From: Planococcus citri
Lineage: Eukaryota > Arthropoda > Insecta > Hemiptera > Pseudococcidae
Reading direction: 5' to 3'
Length of the DNA: 64,000 bases
Assembly: GCF_950023065.1 (NCBI RefSeq)
Contig: NC_088679.1
Span: 9,920,001 to 9,984,000 of the forward strand
Shown here piece by piece: positions 1-12,794 of the stretch (the stretch's first letter is position 1; every line of letters starts with the position of its first letter). The notes under the pieces were generated by a model. It had not been told where the DNA came from, did not search any database, and worked only from the letters and a program-made list of their open reading frames with translations. Position numbers and translations under genes: made by a program.

Positions 1-2112
1 TGATTTAAGACCAGACCATTTTCCACAAAACAGGCTGTGCTATCGACAGGAGCAAACAGCCACAATTTTGTCGAAAATGCCCTCTATTTTTGATCTCCAA
101 TCTCCCCTCCTGGAGCACCTCCGGAGCTAAGAATTTTTGTGGGTAACTTTCAACAAAAAATAAAAGTTTCTCCTGAATTTGGACACGATCCATCGACTTT
201 TTTTCAGTGATTTTCGACTTCAGTCACAGAGCACGTAGGTAAGTATTTTTTTTAATCCCCTCAGAAACATCACGTTGCTCCCCAAACCATAATTCGCAAC
301 TATAGCAATATCAGCTCGTGAACAAGGAAGCAAAACGATTGCGGTAGCTAACTAGCAAATATATAGGTACAACACGAGCCAGACTCGCCGGTAAGATTAC
401 AATACCGTTTAACGTTGCTGCGAAGGGGTAAAGTGTTAATAAATCGTGAATTTCCGTTCCCAAAGTGTAATCCATTTAAGTCAAAATAGTTTCATACTTT
501 ATCAGAACGTCGACGCGAGGTGCTGTGGTGTTATTTTGGCGCGAGTTGCGTGGCATCGATGGGGCAAGAGGTGAGGTATCCACGACGTCGAAAACAGAGA
601 CTATACAGCACGACAGCTCCGACGACGACGTTTGAACGCGAAACCTCCTGCAGTCGTGAACTCCATTCTCGCGAATTGCGTATATAGTGGAGGCATCGGC
701 ACTTTGAAAATATAAGAATCACCGCGCGGTATGGAGATGCGGGTAGTGAAAGTTTATTTTGGTGGCTTTGACTTGGTAACGAAATGTAAATTTCTGCTTC
801 ATATCGACCATAGAGACATACCTAGAAAGCTGTACGTAGGTACGTACGCAGCAGCCAGAGAAAACATCAAAAGAAAGCTATCTTCTTGCTACATCTCGTA
901 CTTGGCGCTATATACCCATATTATAGTAATGAGCTAACGGCATTTATAATTTAAATTAACAAAAAGCTTTCCTCATAGAATACCTACTGCCTCTCTTTTT
1001 CGTATTCGCCTTGTTTTATCGTCGGCTGGAATAGCGTAGGTATAGGTACCCGCAATCCGATTTTCGTTTCGCGTCGTGCAAAAATAATTCCCATTCCTAT
1101 AATTTCCACTTCGAACCGTGTAGGTACCTTTTCGTTCATCGTACGAGTACATTTTCCACGTCTGCTGTGTTTATCTGTTTTAAACCGACTCTAACAATGA
1201 ATCCGTTTACTCCTATGTTTATTACATTGTATATTGTATCGCATATCAGAGCTACCTACCTAAATAATAAGAAATTCCTCGTGTTGTCGTATTAAGAGAA
1301 GTTTTCAACGTGTGTGTCAAGAAGAACCAAGTACAAAAGCGCGTCAAAACACAAATTTTCTTCGCTCTAAGGCATAATATGTGACGGTGGCGCGTACAGT
1401 ACACCTAACGTAATACATATGAAATGAAAATATTACATTATACGAAAATATAAGTTGGTAAACGAAATGAGAAATCATATTACATATAATCAAGGTTCTC
1501 GTATTATACGAATTTACTGAGTAGGTACGTATGAAGTTCACTCGTGAACTGTTTCGTTCTGCTGTTGCACGTAGCTTTTCACACTTCAACTTTCAACATA
1601 TTTTTGTCTGAATGTACTATGTAGGTGTATGTTTTCTGTAATACGAGTTTCATACCTACTCGTGTACCTACATATTATATTGGACAAGAAAATGTAAAAT
1701 TTTTTTTAAAAAATGTAAATGAAATGTTTGGTATTCTGAACAGCGAGAGTTACATTGATGATCAATGTGTATGATGAAGACAGTGATATCTTCTAAGTCT
1801 ACAGCTCGATGCTTTCTCCCTCACTCCCTGTCGGAATATAATTACTTACATAATTTTTTTCGCCCCATTATTGATTACAATCTTGGTACGTTTCTTTTTC
1901 ATCTTTCTATTGTAGGAGGGGAGGCTGAGTTCCAAAATGTGTAATGTACCTACTTGTCTAATTCATAATTTAATCAAATGTACCTACCTACCTATATAAA
2001 TTGAAAAATCATATGTACATATATTAATTTCTCCTTTTTTCGTTTGTTTTAGGTAAGTACGAGTCTCATGATCAGGGGTAAGGAGGGTAAGTTAAGTAAA
2101 CCAATGCTTTAT
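1..2112. other. No gene recognised
   Basis: AT-rich non-coding DNA with scattered GTAGGTA/TACCTAC words. Only short open frames without recognisable motifs occur. It may be intronic to the channel gene further right, but nothing here proves that. Confidence 0.5.
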
Positions 2113-2690
2113 TTATATATCATTTTTGAAGGTTCGAACTTTTCGAATCCTCCCCATCTCTTTACAAGCTCTAAAGAAGTGGTATTCAGCATTTAATGAG
2201 CAGTTAAACAAATAAATTGCCTGTAGTCCTTGTTCTGGCAAGTCTTCTGGTGATGTTATTATCCAGTAGTTGAATTGCTTCCATGTTGGGAGGCTGGTAT
2301 ATAATCTTTTCACGTGTGATTTAGCTGATATACTGATGATTTACTTTATCCACTGTCAACATTTTTCAGTCCCTCTGAAGAGTTTGGTTGCTGACATACC
2401 AAAGGGCATTGCTCATCAATCTCAGAGTTTTGTTTTGAAAACGTCGGATGATGTTCCTGTTGGCCTTTTTTGCATACCCCCAAAGAGGTGCTCCATCCTG
2501 CCAGATTGGCCGAAGTATTGAGTTATGAAGGAGACATTTATTCTCTAGGCTAAGTTTGGGTTTTCTACCCAGCAGCCAATGTAGGTTTTTAAGTCTGCAA
2601 TCAAGTTACTTTCTCTTAACCTTGATGTTGTGGTTTCAATTTGGTCGCGAATCGAGATGTAATCCGAGGTATTTGGAAGCATTAGTCTCA
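2113..2690 (-). pseudogene. Jockey-like LINE remnant (end of reverse transcriptase ORF)
   Basis: Read on the minus strand from about 2520 down, the translation gives YGAPLWGYAKKANRNIIRRF, then KTLRLMSNALWYVSN, and further on LLDNNITRRLARTRT. This is the connection/C-terminal part typical of Jockey/CR1-type ORF2 proteins, where a W-YG-LWG-A motif precedes a QNK-LR stretch and the protein ends in an N-RRL-R block. Frames shift and a stop interrupts the reading, so it is dead. The endonuclease and RT palm motifs are absent, as expected of a 5'-truncated copy. The family call is by motif only and the exact clade is unsure. Confidence 0.65.
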
Positions 2691-2693
2691 GGA

Positions 2694-3508
2694 ATGCCGC
2701 ACTGAAATGATTTTCAAAACGCTGTATTCAGTCCCGAAATTGATGCAATGGTTACTGCACAGTACAGTAATTTTCAAATTACCTCATTTTGATGTAATGA
2801 TTACATAGTTCAAATCAGAGAATGCATCAAATAATGGAATGAGTACATCGCCAGGATGGATTTATTGCATCACCTTCCAAAATTCATTTCTATGTTCTCA
2901 TTACATTTCTTTGGGGACTCAGTCCTGCAGACATGGTATTCAGAACATCATTTGGTGGGTAATAATTACATCATATAGTAAGCAATGATTACATTCCTTA
3001 AATATGGCTGAGAACTATGTAGTGATTTACTGAATACAGTAAACGATGTACTGAGTACATCGTCAGTGGTAAACATTCCCAAACAGTGAAAAACTTATAA
3101 ATACTTCGAGGGCCTGAATCAAACATTCTACTCACGGCCATGTCGTTAAGTGTAGGCAGTTAGAGCGAGAGGTCGCAGGTTCAAATCCCGGTTAGGTAGG
3201 AAAATTTTTGTAGGGAAATTAGGTCTTGAAAAATTCATTGCAGTAAAAATCATTTAGATGTGCGGAGAAACTTGAAATTGATAATACCTAACCCCACTTT
3301 TTAAATACCTACTGTTGAATAAAAACGATGGAATGGTTACTGCACTTCTGTGTAATAGTTACTTCTCTAAATGTGTACTGATCAATGCGTTTCATTCCTA
3401 TACCAAAATTACCGCGTTTCAATGCACTGAGTGCATTGTTTTAATGCAACTATTACTGTTTATTTCTTTCAGTGCGAATTATTATGACCCATTCATTGAA
3501 ATGATGGC
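2694..3508. repeat. Dispersed repeat rich in TGATGTAATGATTACAT-like words, interrupted by a SINE
   Basis: Related words (GATGCAATGGTTACTGCAC, GATGTAATGATTACAT, AATGATTACATTCC) recur from about 2735 to 3060. They reappear after the SINE at about 3328-3470 (GATGGAATGGTTACTGCAC). The repetition of the same 19-base phrase on both sides suggests one older repeat split by the tRNA-like insertion. Confidence 0.45.
3110..3310 (+). repeat. tRNA-derived SINE candidate
   Basis: A good pol III B box (GGTTCAAATCC, 3178-3188) lies about 33 bases after a weak A-box-like stretch. It is followed by CCGGTTAGGTAGGAAAATTTT, close to the sequence after the B box of the minus-strand SINE near 53.0 kb (CCCGTTAGGT). 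The cloverleaf cannot be completed, so it is not a working tRNA gene. Ends are approximate. Confidence 0.45.
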
Positions 3509-3550
3509 ATAGCAATACTTTCTGTAGGTATAGGTGGTCATTATAGATTG

Positions 3551-3783
3551 AGGCTACGGACATGACATGAGCGTTGAGCATCAGCGTGAGCGTTTTCAAA
3601 TTTTCAAAACTCGTTTGATGCTCTCCCTGATGCTCAAATATCAAAATTGTTTGATATTTCTGAGTGTTGAGTGTTGTCGCTCAGAAATATTCTTGTCAAA
3701 ACCGCCCAACGTTAAGATTACGTTTTTTAAATTTTCGCCAACGCTCTCGCTAACGCTCAACGCTCATGTCATGTCCGTAGCCT
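3551..3783. mobile_element. 233-base MITE with 29-base perfect terminal inverted repeats
   Basis: Positions 3551-3579 (starting AGGCTACGGACATGACATGA) are repeated inverted at 3755-3783. Similarity continues inward through AGCGTTGAGC-like words. No coding capacity. Exact target duplication is not clear, so the superfamily is not assigned. Confidence 0.75.
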
Positions 3784-4290
3784 TATTCTCATTCAATTTG
3801 ATCTTCCATCAATTTGCCCTATTAGCAAACTCATTGATAGCAATTTGAAGAATAAAAGTTGTGACATGAAAAGAGTTTCGAAGCTGCGTTGAAGACGTGG
3901 TAAAATGATGTAAAAACACTCGAATATAAAATTAAATTCAAGTAAAATTGACCATGCAGAAATGCGTGAAAAGGTGTAAGAAACCATTTAAAATGAAGCA
4001 AAAATTACTGAAAATTTCCATTAGTCGGGTAATGAAACATTAGGTATATTTTTTGATCGATTAATCGGGAGATGTCGGATGCATTTTTTTGGTCACATAA
4101 TCGAAGGTCGGATATAATCGTGAGTCTACCTATACTAAGTCTACTAACACCGTCTCTAAAAAAAAAAAAAAAAAAAAAAAAAAACGTGACGTAGGCTACA
4201 TTCTTTGAGAAACTCCCTAGTTCCTTTTGTAAATTTCCAAGTAAAACATTTACTTACTTATGTGAATTCAGACGTTATGTTGTACATAAA
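3784..4290. other. No gene; A27 run
   Basis: AT-rich sequence with an uninterrupted run of 27 A at 4158-4184. The run could be the tail of an old retroposed copy on the + strand, but nothing recognisable precedes it. Confidence 0.5.
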
Positions 4291-4957
4291 GGGTAGAAGA
4301 ACATATGGTCCAAAAAACTGAAAATATGCGCATATTTTATGCGCTAACATTGTCGAAAATATGCAAAAGAATTCCCTAAAAAGTCAAAATATGCCAAAAT
4401 ATTCCCATCATTTTCTGCACAATACGGGTATCATTTTACAGGGAAAAACAAACCGAATTCAATGGTAAACTCGATAGTTTGATAAAGTGAAAATTCAAGG
4501 AGATATTTGCAAGGACAGGATAAGGAATTCAAAGTTTTATGAGAAAAAATATCAAATTTTCAAATTAATAAAAATAATAAGTTCAGAAACAAAACATTTT
4601 AATTTCGAGGCAGCTTTTTATACAGTGTTGACATTTTCCATTCAGAAAAATGTGTGTTCAAAAAATTACGAAAAAAAAATTTGTTTTCAAAAAATTAGAA
4701 AAAAGGTAGATTTTGAAGATTTTTAAAATATTCCCTAGAAATAGGGAAAAACTGAGAAAGTTGGCTAAATATGCTGAGATATGCGCTAAAACAGGTGAAA
4801 ATATGCTAAATTGACCATTTTAAGTCGAAATATGCTAAAATATGCAAAATAACATTGGCTCAATCGACTTGAAATCTCTTGGTTCGCAAAGATCTGTTTG
4901 ATATTCCCTACCTAATGGCACAGAAAAAAATATGCTAAAGAATATGTTCTTCTACCC
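4291..4957. mobile_element. 667-base TIR element with AAATATGC subrepeats
   Basis: GGGTAGAAGAACATAT (4291-4306) is matched by its exact reverse complement at 4942-4957. Inside, AAATATGC / ATATGCTAAAATATGC words recur at both ends. It has no open frame resembling a transposase, so it is probably a non-autonomous DNA element. Flanks (CATAAA on the left, TAATAA on the right) allow a short TAA duplication but do not prove it. Confidence 0.7.
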
Positions 4958-5186
4958 TAATAATTATGTAATTGTTTGATTCTTTTGAAATACCTTTTTA
5001 AAAACCTAGCCTGATAGGTAGGTATACGTCTGAGTGGATTGAGAAAAAAAATGTCTCCAAATTCAACGAAAAATTTTAGTTCTGGGGGGGGGATAAGGAT
5101 CCTCAAAGAAAGAATATTTTCAAAAAATTGTGCCTTTTTTCGCTCCAACTTCTACTCAACCTGTTTTGGGAAAAATAGACCAATTC

Positions 5187-5790
5187 CAAAAGATATAAGT
5201 ATTTAGTATTTGAGATTCTGCGACAACCTAGGCCATTGACATCAAAATCCAAGACTGTTTTTAGGTTCTAGATACTGAACGATTGAAAATGTGACAGTCG
5301 CTTAGCTACCTATACTTGGATAAATTTGTGCTTTGAAAATTTTTTCTTCTCAAATACTCTCTCACATTAATTATGCGAGAATATCCATCAAAATATATCA
5401 TTCTTGAAGCTGAAGAAATATTTTGTAACTCGGTGGTTCAAATTTTTGGTCGTTATTGCTTATTTTAAAAAACCAAAAAAAAATTGATACTTTTTGGAGT
5501 ATTTTTCTCGATTTTCTTTTTAAATAGGCAATAATAATGACTAAACATTTGGCACCACTGCGTTCCAAAATATTTCCCCGGTTTCAGAAATGATATCTTT
5601 TGATATTTTGGCATAATTAATATGAAATATTCGAGGAAATGATTTTCAAAATAGGATTTACATATTTGAAATTCGAAAATATTAAGTGGTTCACGAATTT
5701 TGTACCATTTAGTAGAACCCTAGAAGAGGTGTTGGATTTTGATGTCAATGGCCTAGGTTGACAAAAAATCTGAAATACTATCTTTTGGGA
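5187..5790. repeat. Foldback (inverted repeat) of about 0.6 kb
   Basis: The left end, with AACCTAGGCCATTGACATC, is mirrored at the right end by GATGTCAATGGCCTAGGTT. Similarity continues inward to a centre near 5490. Diverged one-armed relatives lie at 8600-8900 and 47240-47400, so this is a dispersed family. No coding capacity seen. Confidence 0.7.
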
Positions 5791-8599
5791 CTAAGAGTTT
5801 TTTTTTTAATAGAAAATTTCCTATCAGCTCAAAATGAAGTTCTTCACTCAAAACCCTGGAACATTTTTTTTTCGCGAACCCTTCTAATGATCATATTTAA
5901 TGAGATCAGTTCTGCCACTTGCTCCTGGATGAATTATACTTTTATTTGTTCAGATCTGACATTTTTTTCAAATGAAAGGAAAATTAAAAATTGCATAAGA
6001 AGCTCTAGAAAGTTCGAGGGAGTTAATACGTCTTACTTTCAAGGCCGACTGACTTCATTTTTCAAATAGAGCATATATCTCAGAAAGTGGTCAATTTTGA
6101 ATTTTCAAACATTCGCCAAAAATTGAAAAATCAATTTGGTCAACTGAAATTTGGATTATGGGACTGTTTTTATTATCGAAGAAGCGAACCATACGAACTA
6201 ATACTCTCCAATTAGAACAAAACCAAGCTATATCACAAGTGTATGTTCTCAAACCCCCTCAACCAACATTTCTAGTGCTGAAGTTCATTTTTTTTTTTTT
6301 TGGATTACTAACGAATTTGTGAAAATTCACAAAATTCAGAGAAGTCGTTTCGAGGGTGATTTTCAAACTTTGTGCGTGAAATGTTAATTATTTTTTAACA
6401 AAGTGGGCCAATGTGAATACTTAATTCTTTCGAATCAAATCTCTCAGTTGGAAAACTACTAGTTTTGAGCTATTCTGGAGTCTCCAGTCTAGTGATTTTT
6501 TAAATCTCTAGAATCTTCAAATCACTCTGAAAAGGTCATAAAAATGTTAGAAAATCAATTTTGGTAGTTAAAAGATAGACGCGAGCCTTAAACACGCGAA
6601 TTGTTTTCAGTATGTCAAAAAATTACTCTTATTTTTCGTCCAAAATTACGATGTTTTCATCAAAAACACTCGACCACGAATCACCCAGCGGGTACATTGA
6701 ACGTCAGATACCAAAAAATTTCCAAACCTTGACACCAATCAAACCTCCAGCTCGAGTTACCACGTAATACCGACGCGAAGTCTAATTTATAAAAATAATA
6801 CCCCCAGGTTTTTTCAACTTTTTTCTTTCTTTTTTTTCCGTTTTAATCTGCGGTACGCTGCGTTGCTTCTACTCCACAACAACAACGTTGTAATTCATCA
6901 TAATGAACGCACTCGCGAGGAAAACCTTCAACGAACGAAGTAAAATTCAATTCTTCGCCACTGCCATATTACAGAACGAGCTAGTCTGGTTAACAATAGT
7001 TGCCAGAGTCTTTCATCTCTTGCGCCCGGATAAAATCATTATACTTTCAGTCAAGTTGAATTTTCTTCGCATAATTAATGTTATTTTCGACGTTGCTAGC
7101 TGCCCCTGTCCCGACCACCGCATATTTCTTTATCTCACCTATAATATCTTTGTCTTCGCGGCTATGTTCGTGTCTATCCTCGACAATATGAAAACCTGAA
7201 AGAGATGAATTAAATCCAGACGTCCTTTTGAAAATTTACAAAAATTAACTTTTCTCTACTTGCTTCTCTCTTTGTCTGTTTCTTAGGGACTGGCGTATTT
7301 TCTCATTATTTAAGATTATATACTTACTTAGCTACTTTTACTTTTTATAGCTACATATTGTAGGTAGGTAGGTACTAACGTAGAGCGTAAGTATGGTACC
7401 TATAGACTGTCTTTATTTTCAAGTGAATATTATCTCCTTTTTCACTCTGTATCTACTTATGGTTTGTTTCGTCGTCGAACAAAATACCTTACCTTACAGC
7501 TAATTAATTAGAAATTCATTACCTACCGAACTTTTTTTCATAATTAACGACAAGCTTAGGAGTAGAAATTGAAAGCTTTAAAACATTTCGAAGATGGTAC
7601 TCAATACCGATAACAAAAAGAGGTGGGTAAATTCAAACCGCAATATTTTTGAAAATTAATAAAAATGATTCATTCGAAGTTTGAAAAAATATTTTTCATT
7701 CTGTTGATTCTGATTTCAAAGAACTCGACTAGCTCATCTCACAAATCAGAGTTCCAGTCAGAACGAATAAAACGTGTGTTCTTTCTACGATGAAATCTGC
7801 GGGAAAATTGTATTTAAAAAACAATAACTTTACGCGATGTTTGCTATGAAGAGAGAGAGAGAGAGAAAAAAAGCCCACACCATACTTCACCATCAAGGTC
7901 AATTTAATTATGTTTACAAGAGAGAAGAAAAAAGCAGATTAAATCAATTCGCTCCGTAAGAAGAAACCATGGCGTCGTCGTCACAAGCGCTCGACTTTTT
8001 AAAGAGCAAGATTAAGGAGAAAAAAGTGAAAAGTTAATGTAGCTTATTGCATTCATTAAAAACATTTCAGGTTTTGGTTCGCTTCAAGCGCTTAAACTAC
8101 ATAACTCGACGAGTTAATGAAGTAAAGACCAAGAGAGTAAAAGTTTTTCAAGTGCTTTTATACATCAAAGTAAAAATTACCACTTTCTTTAAACGACTGG
8201 AAATTTTTTTCTCCATTTCCATTCCACTTTGTGTTTCACGTTTCGCGAATAGAATACCTCCTCATCGTCGTGTAGTTTTTCGAGTCGTATATACTTTTAC
8301 CTCTAACTCAAGTTTCGGAAAAAGTGGAGTCTTGAATAGATAGATGTGTGTGTTTTTTTTTTCATTCTCACATACGTAGGTAAATTTGGATCCAATGATG
8401 TCTGAAACTCTTGCTGCTTTGCTGTTACTCAAACAAGTAATTCAAAATGTACCTAACCTTGCGCAGCTGGCTCGATTTTGAATTGAAATAGTCTCTCAGA
8501 ATAATTTTTTTGCTCCGGAGAGGCTTCTGAAGGGGATATGAGTATTCAAAGAGGCGTTTCCTGCTTTATTAGCGCATCTTCTTATAAAAATGACCCAGT
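5791..8599. other. No gene recognised
   Basis: AT-rich DNA. It contains a TTCTGGAGTCTCCAG word at about 6471 that belongs to a palindromic repeat motif recurring through the window, and a short GA run near 7851-7865. A 98-codon open frame at 6903-7199 shows no known motif. Confidence 0.5.
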
Positions 8600-8900
8600 T
8601 CCAAGATTCTGCATCGACTTAGGAGATGCCGAGATGTCATCAAAATCCGAGACCACTTTTAGAATTTAGAGTTACATACACTGAGCGGTTGAAAATTTTC
8701 AAATCACTTATTTTTGAGTGAATTGATGTTTTTAAATTTTTTCCTTCCCAAATATTCCACATTATTTATGTTGAAATACGTAGATATCCGAAGATACTAT
8801 TTCTGAAATTGAGGAAAGATTTTGGATAGCGATGGTGCTCATTTTTTCATTTTTGGCCACTGTTTCCAATTTAAAAAACTCGAAAAAAATAGCTAAAAAC
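8600..8900 (+). repeat. Diverged single-arm copy of the 5.2-kb foldback family
   Basis: Shares TCATCAAAATCCGAGACCAC, the following ATTTAGAGTTACAT and AGCGGTTGAAAATTTTC words with the left arm at about 5240-5300, in the same order. Ends are approximate. Confidence 0.5.
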
Positions 8901-10044
8901 TTTTCAAATTTTTTCAACTACCTGTATGCATTAAAAGACTTGTATGGGGAAAAAAGAACTTGGAGTGTTCTAAATTTACGAGTCGTTGAAAAATGAAAAC
9001 CTTACTTTAACTTCAAGAACTGCTTGTTTTTAAAATTGTCTTTTATGTTTAATTAATTTGTCAAAAAAAAAATGATTCGAAATTGTTTTTAAAAAATTGA
9101 TATGAAATCACTCTAAAAAAAGTACCTATTCAAATAATTATTTGCAAACCCCCTCCCCTCCTCGTCCACAGAGATTTGAATTCAGTAGCACTTCAAAAGC
9201 TTTTTTGAAATGATACAAAAACATCCCTCACTTCACTCACCATAAAAAAATTGAAACCAAAAAAATTTCTGAATCACCCCTCACGAACTCTTTGGGTACT
9301 AAATTGAAACTAACATTCAAAATTACCGCCAAAAACTTTATCTCAAGTACACTCTGAAAAAATATCCCAAATCACCGTGAAAAACATTAATTTGAAATGG
9401 CCATAAAAAATTCATTCAAAATTAATCAACTGAAATCAACACAAAAACATACACCACAAAAAACTTTATTTGAAATGAAATGAAGTTCTGTTTACTCATT
9501 AAAGAATAACCACAGAAAAATTATTCACTGAATAACTTCAATTCTAGATCTCTCCCAAAACACGCAGCCAGGTATCCTAAAAGATCATTTAAAAAAAATC
9601 AAATATTTTCCTAATTATGTTTTTTGAATCTGAGAGGGTCTGTGTGTTTTGAGAGGCACAAAAAGGGGAGGAGGTTTTCAATCTCTTGGCGAATTGAAAA
9701 ATTATTTCAAAAAAATTGATTATTCCCAAAATTAATATTTTTTCAAATTCAAAAATTTTCTCCAATCATCGTAAAATTTTTTTTAAAAATTTGTTTTTCA
9801 TTAATGATACCTAAAAAATTTTTAATCAACTATTTTTTTAAAAAAATGGCTCAAAAATGATGTAAATTTTGTAAAAAAAAAAAAAAATGTAGTTGGGTAC
9901 ATTTCAATTTTCCAAAGCAGTAGTTTGAATGTAAAAACGAATAATTGGGCAATTAATATCTGATTTTTCGTATTATTTTGTAAGAAAACTTTCGAAAAAT
10001 GTGATTCAACATTCCCAAAATCAAAAATTTTTCAAAGGCTATAG
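8901..10044. other. No gene recognised
   Basis: Very AT-rich, low-complexity sequence with many A and T runs. Nothing coding or structured was supported. Confidence 0.5.
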
Positions 10045-10239
10045 GAACCATCGAATTTCAAAACCTCCTAAACGCCAATTTTCATTTTCTGAGAAAACCG
10101 CAAAAAACTGTGATTTTTTTTGTCTGATACCTGGGAAGCTGATTTTTTTACATGTGGTAAAGTGGCAACACTGCTTTCAATGGACAGAAAATCGAAGCGT
10201 TTCTTACCATTCTTATAATATTTATCTGTGATTGTAATT

Positions 10240-10395
10240 GCAGTTAGCATGTTCTGGCACAAAACGATGTCGCTTAGTATGTTTTGGAGCAAAAAATTCC
10301 TTTAGTAGATTTTGAAAACAAATGGTTGTTCAACCATTTGTTTTCAAAACCTACTAAATGACGGTGTTTAGTATGTTTTGGTAATAAAAAAGAAT
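10240..10395 (+). repeat. Left subterminal repeats of the transposon
   Basis: Copies of TTAGTAGGTTTTGG with variation start at 10244 (TTAGCATGTTCTGG), 10274 (TTAGTATGTTTTGG), 10302 (TTAGTAGATTTTG) and 10368 (TTAGTATGTTTTGG). An inverted copy ends at 10357. Several are followed by CAAAA. Confidence 0.65.
10301..10358. repeat. 28-base near-perfect hairpin between subterminal repeats
   Basis: Positions 10301-10328 pair with 10331-10358 with one mismatch and a 2-base loop. Each arm is one subterminal repeat followed by AAACAAATGGTTG. It could be a transposase-recognition cruciform or simply a local inverted duplication. Confidence 0.75.
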
Positions 10396-10532
10396 CTCCG
10401 GCGGCTATATTTTTATCAGCTACGTATTCGATCGATGAATAACAGTAAATTATTCTCAATGCTAAGATCTAAATTAATTTTAAAAGTATATGATTAAAAA
10501 TAATACGAAGTCGTTATTTTTAAAAACAAAAT

Positions 10533-12566
10533 CTAGAATAAATCTTCATTTCGAGAGGTGATAGCTTCATCATTTTCTTCGTCTTCGTCATTTCCATCAT
10601 CGAGGATGTTTTCATCGGCAAACAGTTTTTCATAGAACGGTGATCTAATTTTCAGCTTACTCATAAGCTTTCTGACGTCTTTAATCTTAGCCGCTGATGC
10701 TCGGTTTTTCTTTTCCACAATTGGAACGCGAGTAAGAAGATTCTTCGGAGTCTTTTTCTTCATTTCAGGTTTTTTAAACATTACGCTCGAGGTGGGAAGT
10801 CCTGAGTAGCTACTGCGGCTTCTTATCACGTACGGATCTTTCGAATCGTATGAAATTACCTTGACTTCGGATATCAGAAAACCTTTATTAGTCTGAGTGT
10901 GAACAGAAATATGAAAGAATTAGAACACAAAATTTTCGTTTTTGAAATTCAAGCAAGATGATATGAAAATAAATTACTTTTAAAATCTTCGACGTCGCGG
11001 TTTGATAATCTTTAATAGGAACGTCATCGGTGCCAACTATAACCAAATTGCCTTTATTGCGGATAATCGAATCGTATTCTTCTGGATTGATAATTGTATC
11101 CAATTTCTTCATGCCTTGTTCTATTAGTCCAAACGAGCGATCAGCAGGCATGTAGGAGTGACCCCTTACCGGAAAAAACCATTCAAACTCCAATTCATTT
11201 CGAAGACAGAAATCCATCAACGTAGTTACAGCCGAGTAATTTTTATTTTGCCCAGTACAAGAGTCACTGAAGAATCTGAGTTTATGGATATTTTGAGCTC
11301 GTAGAATCGGTAAGAGAGTAGTTGATAAGAAGTGAATCAGACACGATACAATTTCATTACTTCCACGACCGTATTCTGTTTCTAACCACCTGCACCAAAA
11401 GAACAAATTATCAACGCTTTTATCAATTTTATATTTATTCAAGTTTTTCTTTTCTTAAAATGAATTTGTTATTACCTGTAGAAGAACATGGTTGTTTTAT
11501 CGAGAACAGATTCCTTTGGCTGTTTTTTTTTATGAATGATGATTCCAAAGGTGTGATAAGAGATCTGACGACTGTAAAATGCGTCGGAGATGGGTGTTTT
11601 GGGTAGTACTTGATTTGCCATAAGATCAAAGTTGATGGTTATCGTATCAGCCGGCAAAAGATTCAATTCCTTGAAAAATCGTTTCGAACGGATCCTGTGA
11701 AGGCCTCTTTCCAGTAGGATTTCTCTCCGGCTTCCATAATTGTATTCAGTACGATTAATTTCATCGGAATTCTTCAATAAATTCTTATACTGCTCGCATG
11801 TTGCACAACTATCTTTTCGAATACTACCGAAGCCAATATTGAAATTATAACGGAATACATCTCTGTAAAACGAATACTTGCAGTCTTTAAAATCAGGATA
11901 CTTTTCCAAGAACATTTTGTGCATTTCAACAATGTTTAATTCACATGGTAAGTATACTCGTCCAACTGTATCATTTCGACCATAATGACGTTCTCGCACT
12001 TTGAATGATTTGATATGCTCGATCACAGCATCTTTTAAAGCTGTCAATTTTGGTTCGGAGCCACCTCGCTTCTCAACGCACTGATCACTTGGCAACATGA
12101 ACGTCTCCGCAGCAAGGTCTAAAGTTGCTCGGCCAATACTTAGAATAGAGCAGAAAACAGTTTTACAGACTTTAATGCGGCCTGTGTCTGTCTGAATAGA
12201 GCATTCGATTGTGTAATTACGGGATCTTCGCACTCTATTCTCATCTTTCACTCTGGTGCGCGCAACGCTATTCAGAGAAATACACCTCTGTAAAAATTTC
12301 CTCCTTTCTGGAGCACTTTCGATCGATTGAAATTGCTTATGAAAATTGTAAATTAGATCGATATCGATGGTTCTCACCTTACAATGGTTACTTTCACTAT
12401 CGTGCTTGCACTTTAAAATGCAACCATTGTTTCTTAATTCTCTTTTTGCCTTTTTAGCTTGATTTCGTTTCCACATTGCTGGATTACCTCGTCGTTTTCT
12501 CGAATGTTCTGTTGTGACTTGGGCAGATGCGCAATATTCATCATCTTCTTCTAAATTATTTTCCAT
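10533..12566 (-). CDS. Putative DDE-type transposase, DUF7869-like (three exons, 620 residues)
   Basis: Exons on the minus strand are 12566-11476, 11389-10978 and 10892-10533, separated by introns of 86 and 85 bases with GT-AG ends. The joined frame is exactly 621 codons with no internal stop. An intact frame over three exons supports the model. The N-terminus is basic with a KRRGNPAMWKRNQAKKAKRE stretch and scattered Cys/His pairs (about residues 49-62 and C254/C257, in CATCEQY) that may bind zinc. Later come FDLMANQVLPKTP (D314), AFYSRQISYHTFGI, RGSNEIVSCL, FFSDSCTGQNKN (D406) and RGHSYMPADRSFG (D447). This order is what I recall of the DUF7869-type proteins spread through arthropod and cnidarian genomes, thought to be transposon nucleases; the acidic residues are the candidate catalytic ones. 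The C-terminus is acidic. A domesticated host gene is a less likely alternative, given the flanking inverted repeats. Confidence 0.7.
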
Positions 12567-12794
12567 AATTGTAACTTTTTAATAAACGTTTGAATTTTCA
12601 AAAAAAATGATTCACGAACTTACTCACCATGAAAACAATTCACTATTTTGCGGCAAAAGTTGGCGGAATATTTTGTAGATTTTTTAAATATATGTTGGCT
12701 TTGTGACTATAGCTACTCAATCTAATCAAAAAAATTATTAAAATTCGTTAAAATGTCTTTTTGATTCAGTTTCACTCAGAATTCTAGCAATTTT

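Noticed and set aside
6903..7199. 98-codon + strand open frame
   Set aside because: No recognisable domain, no splice or repeat context, and length is not exceptional in AT-rich DNA.
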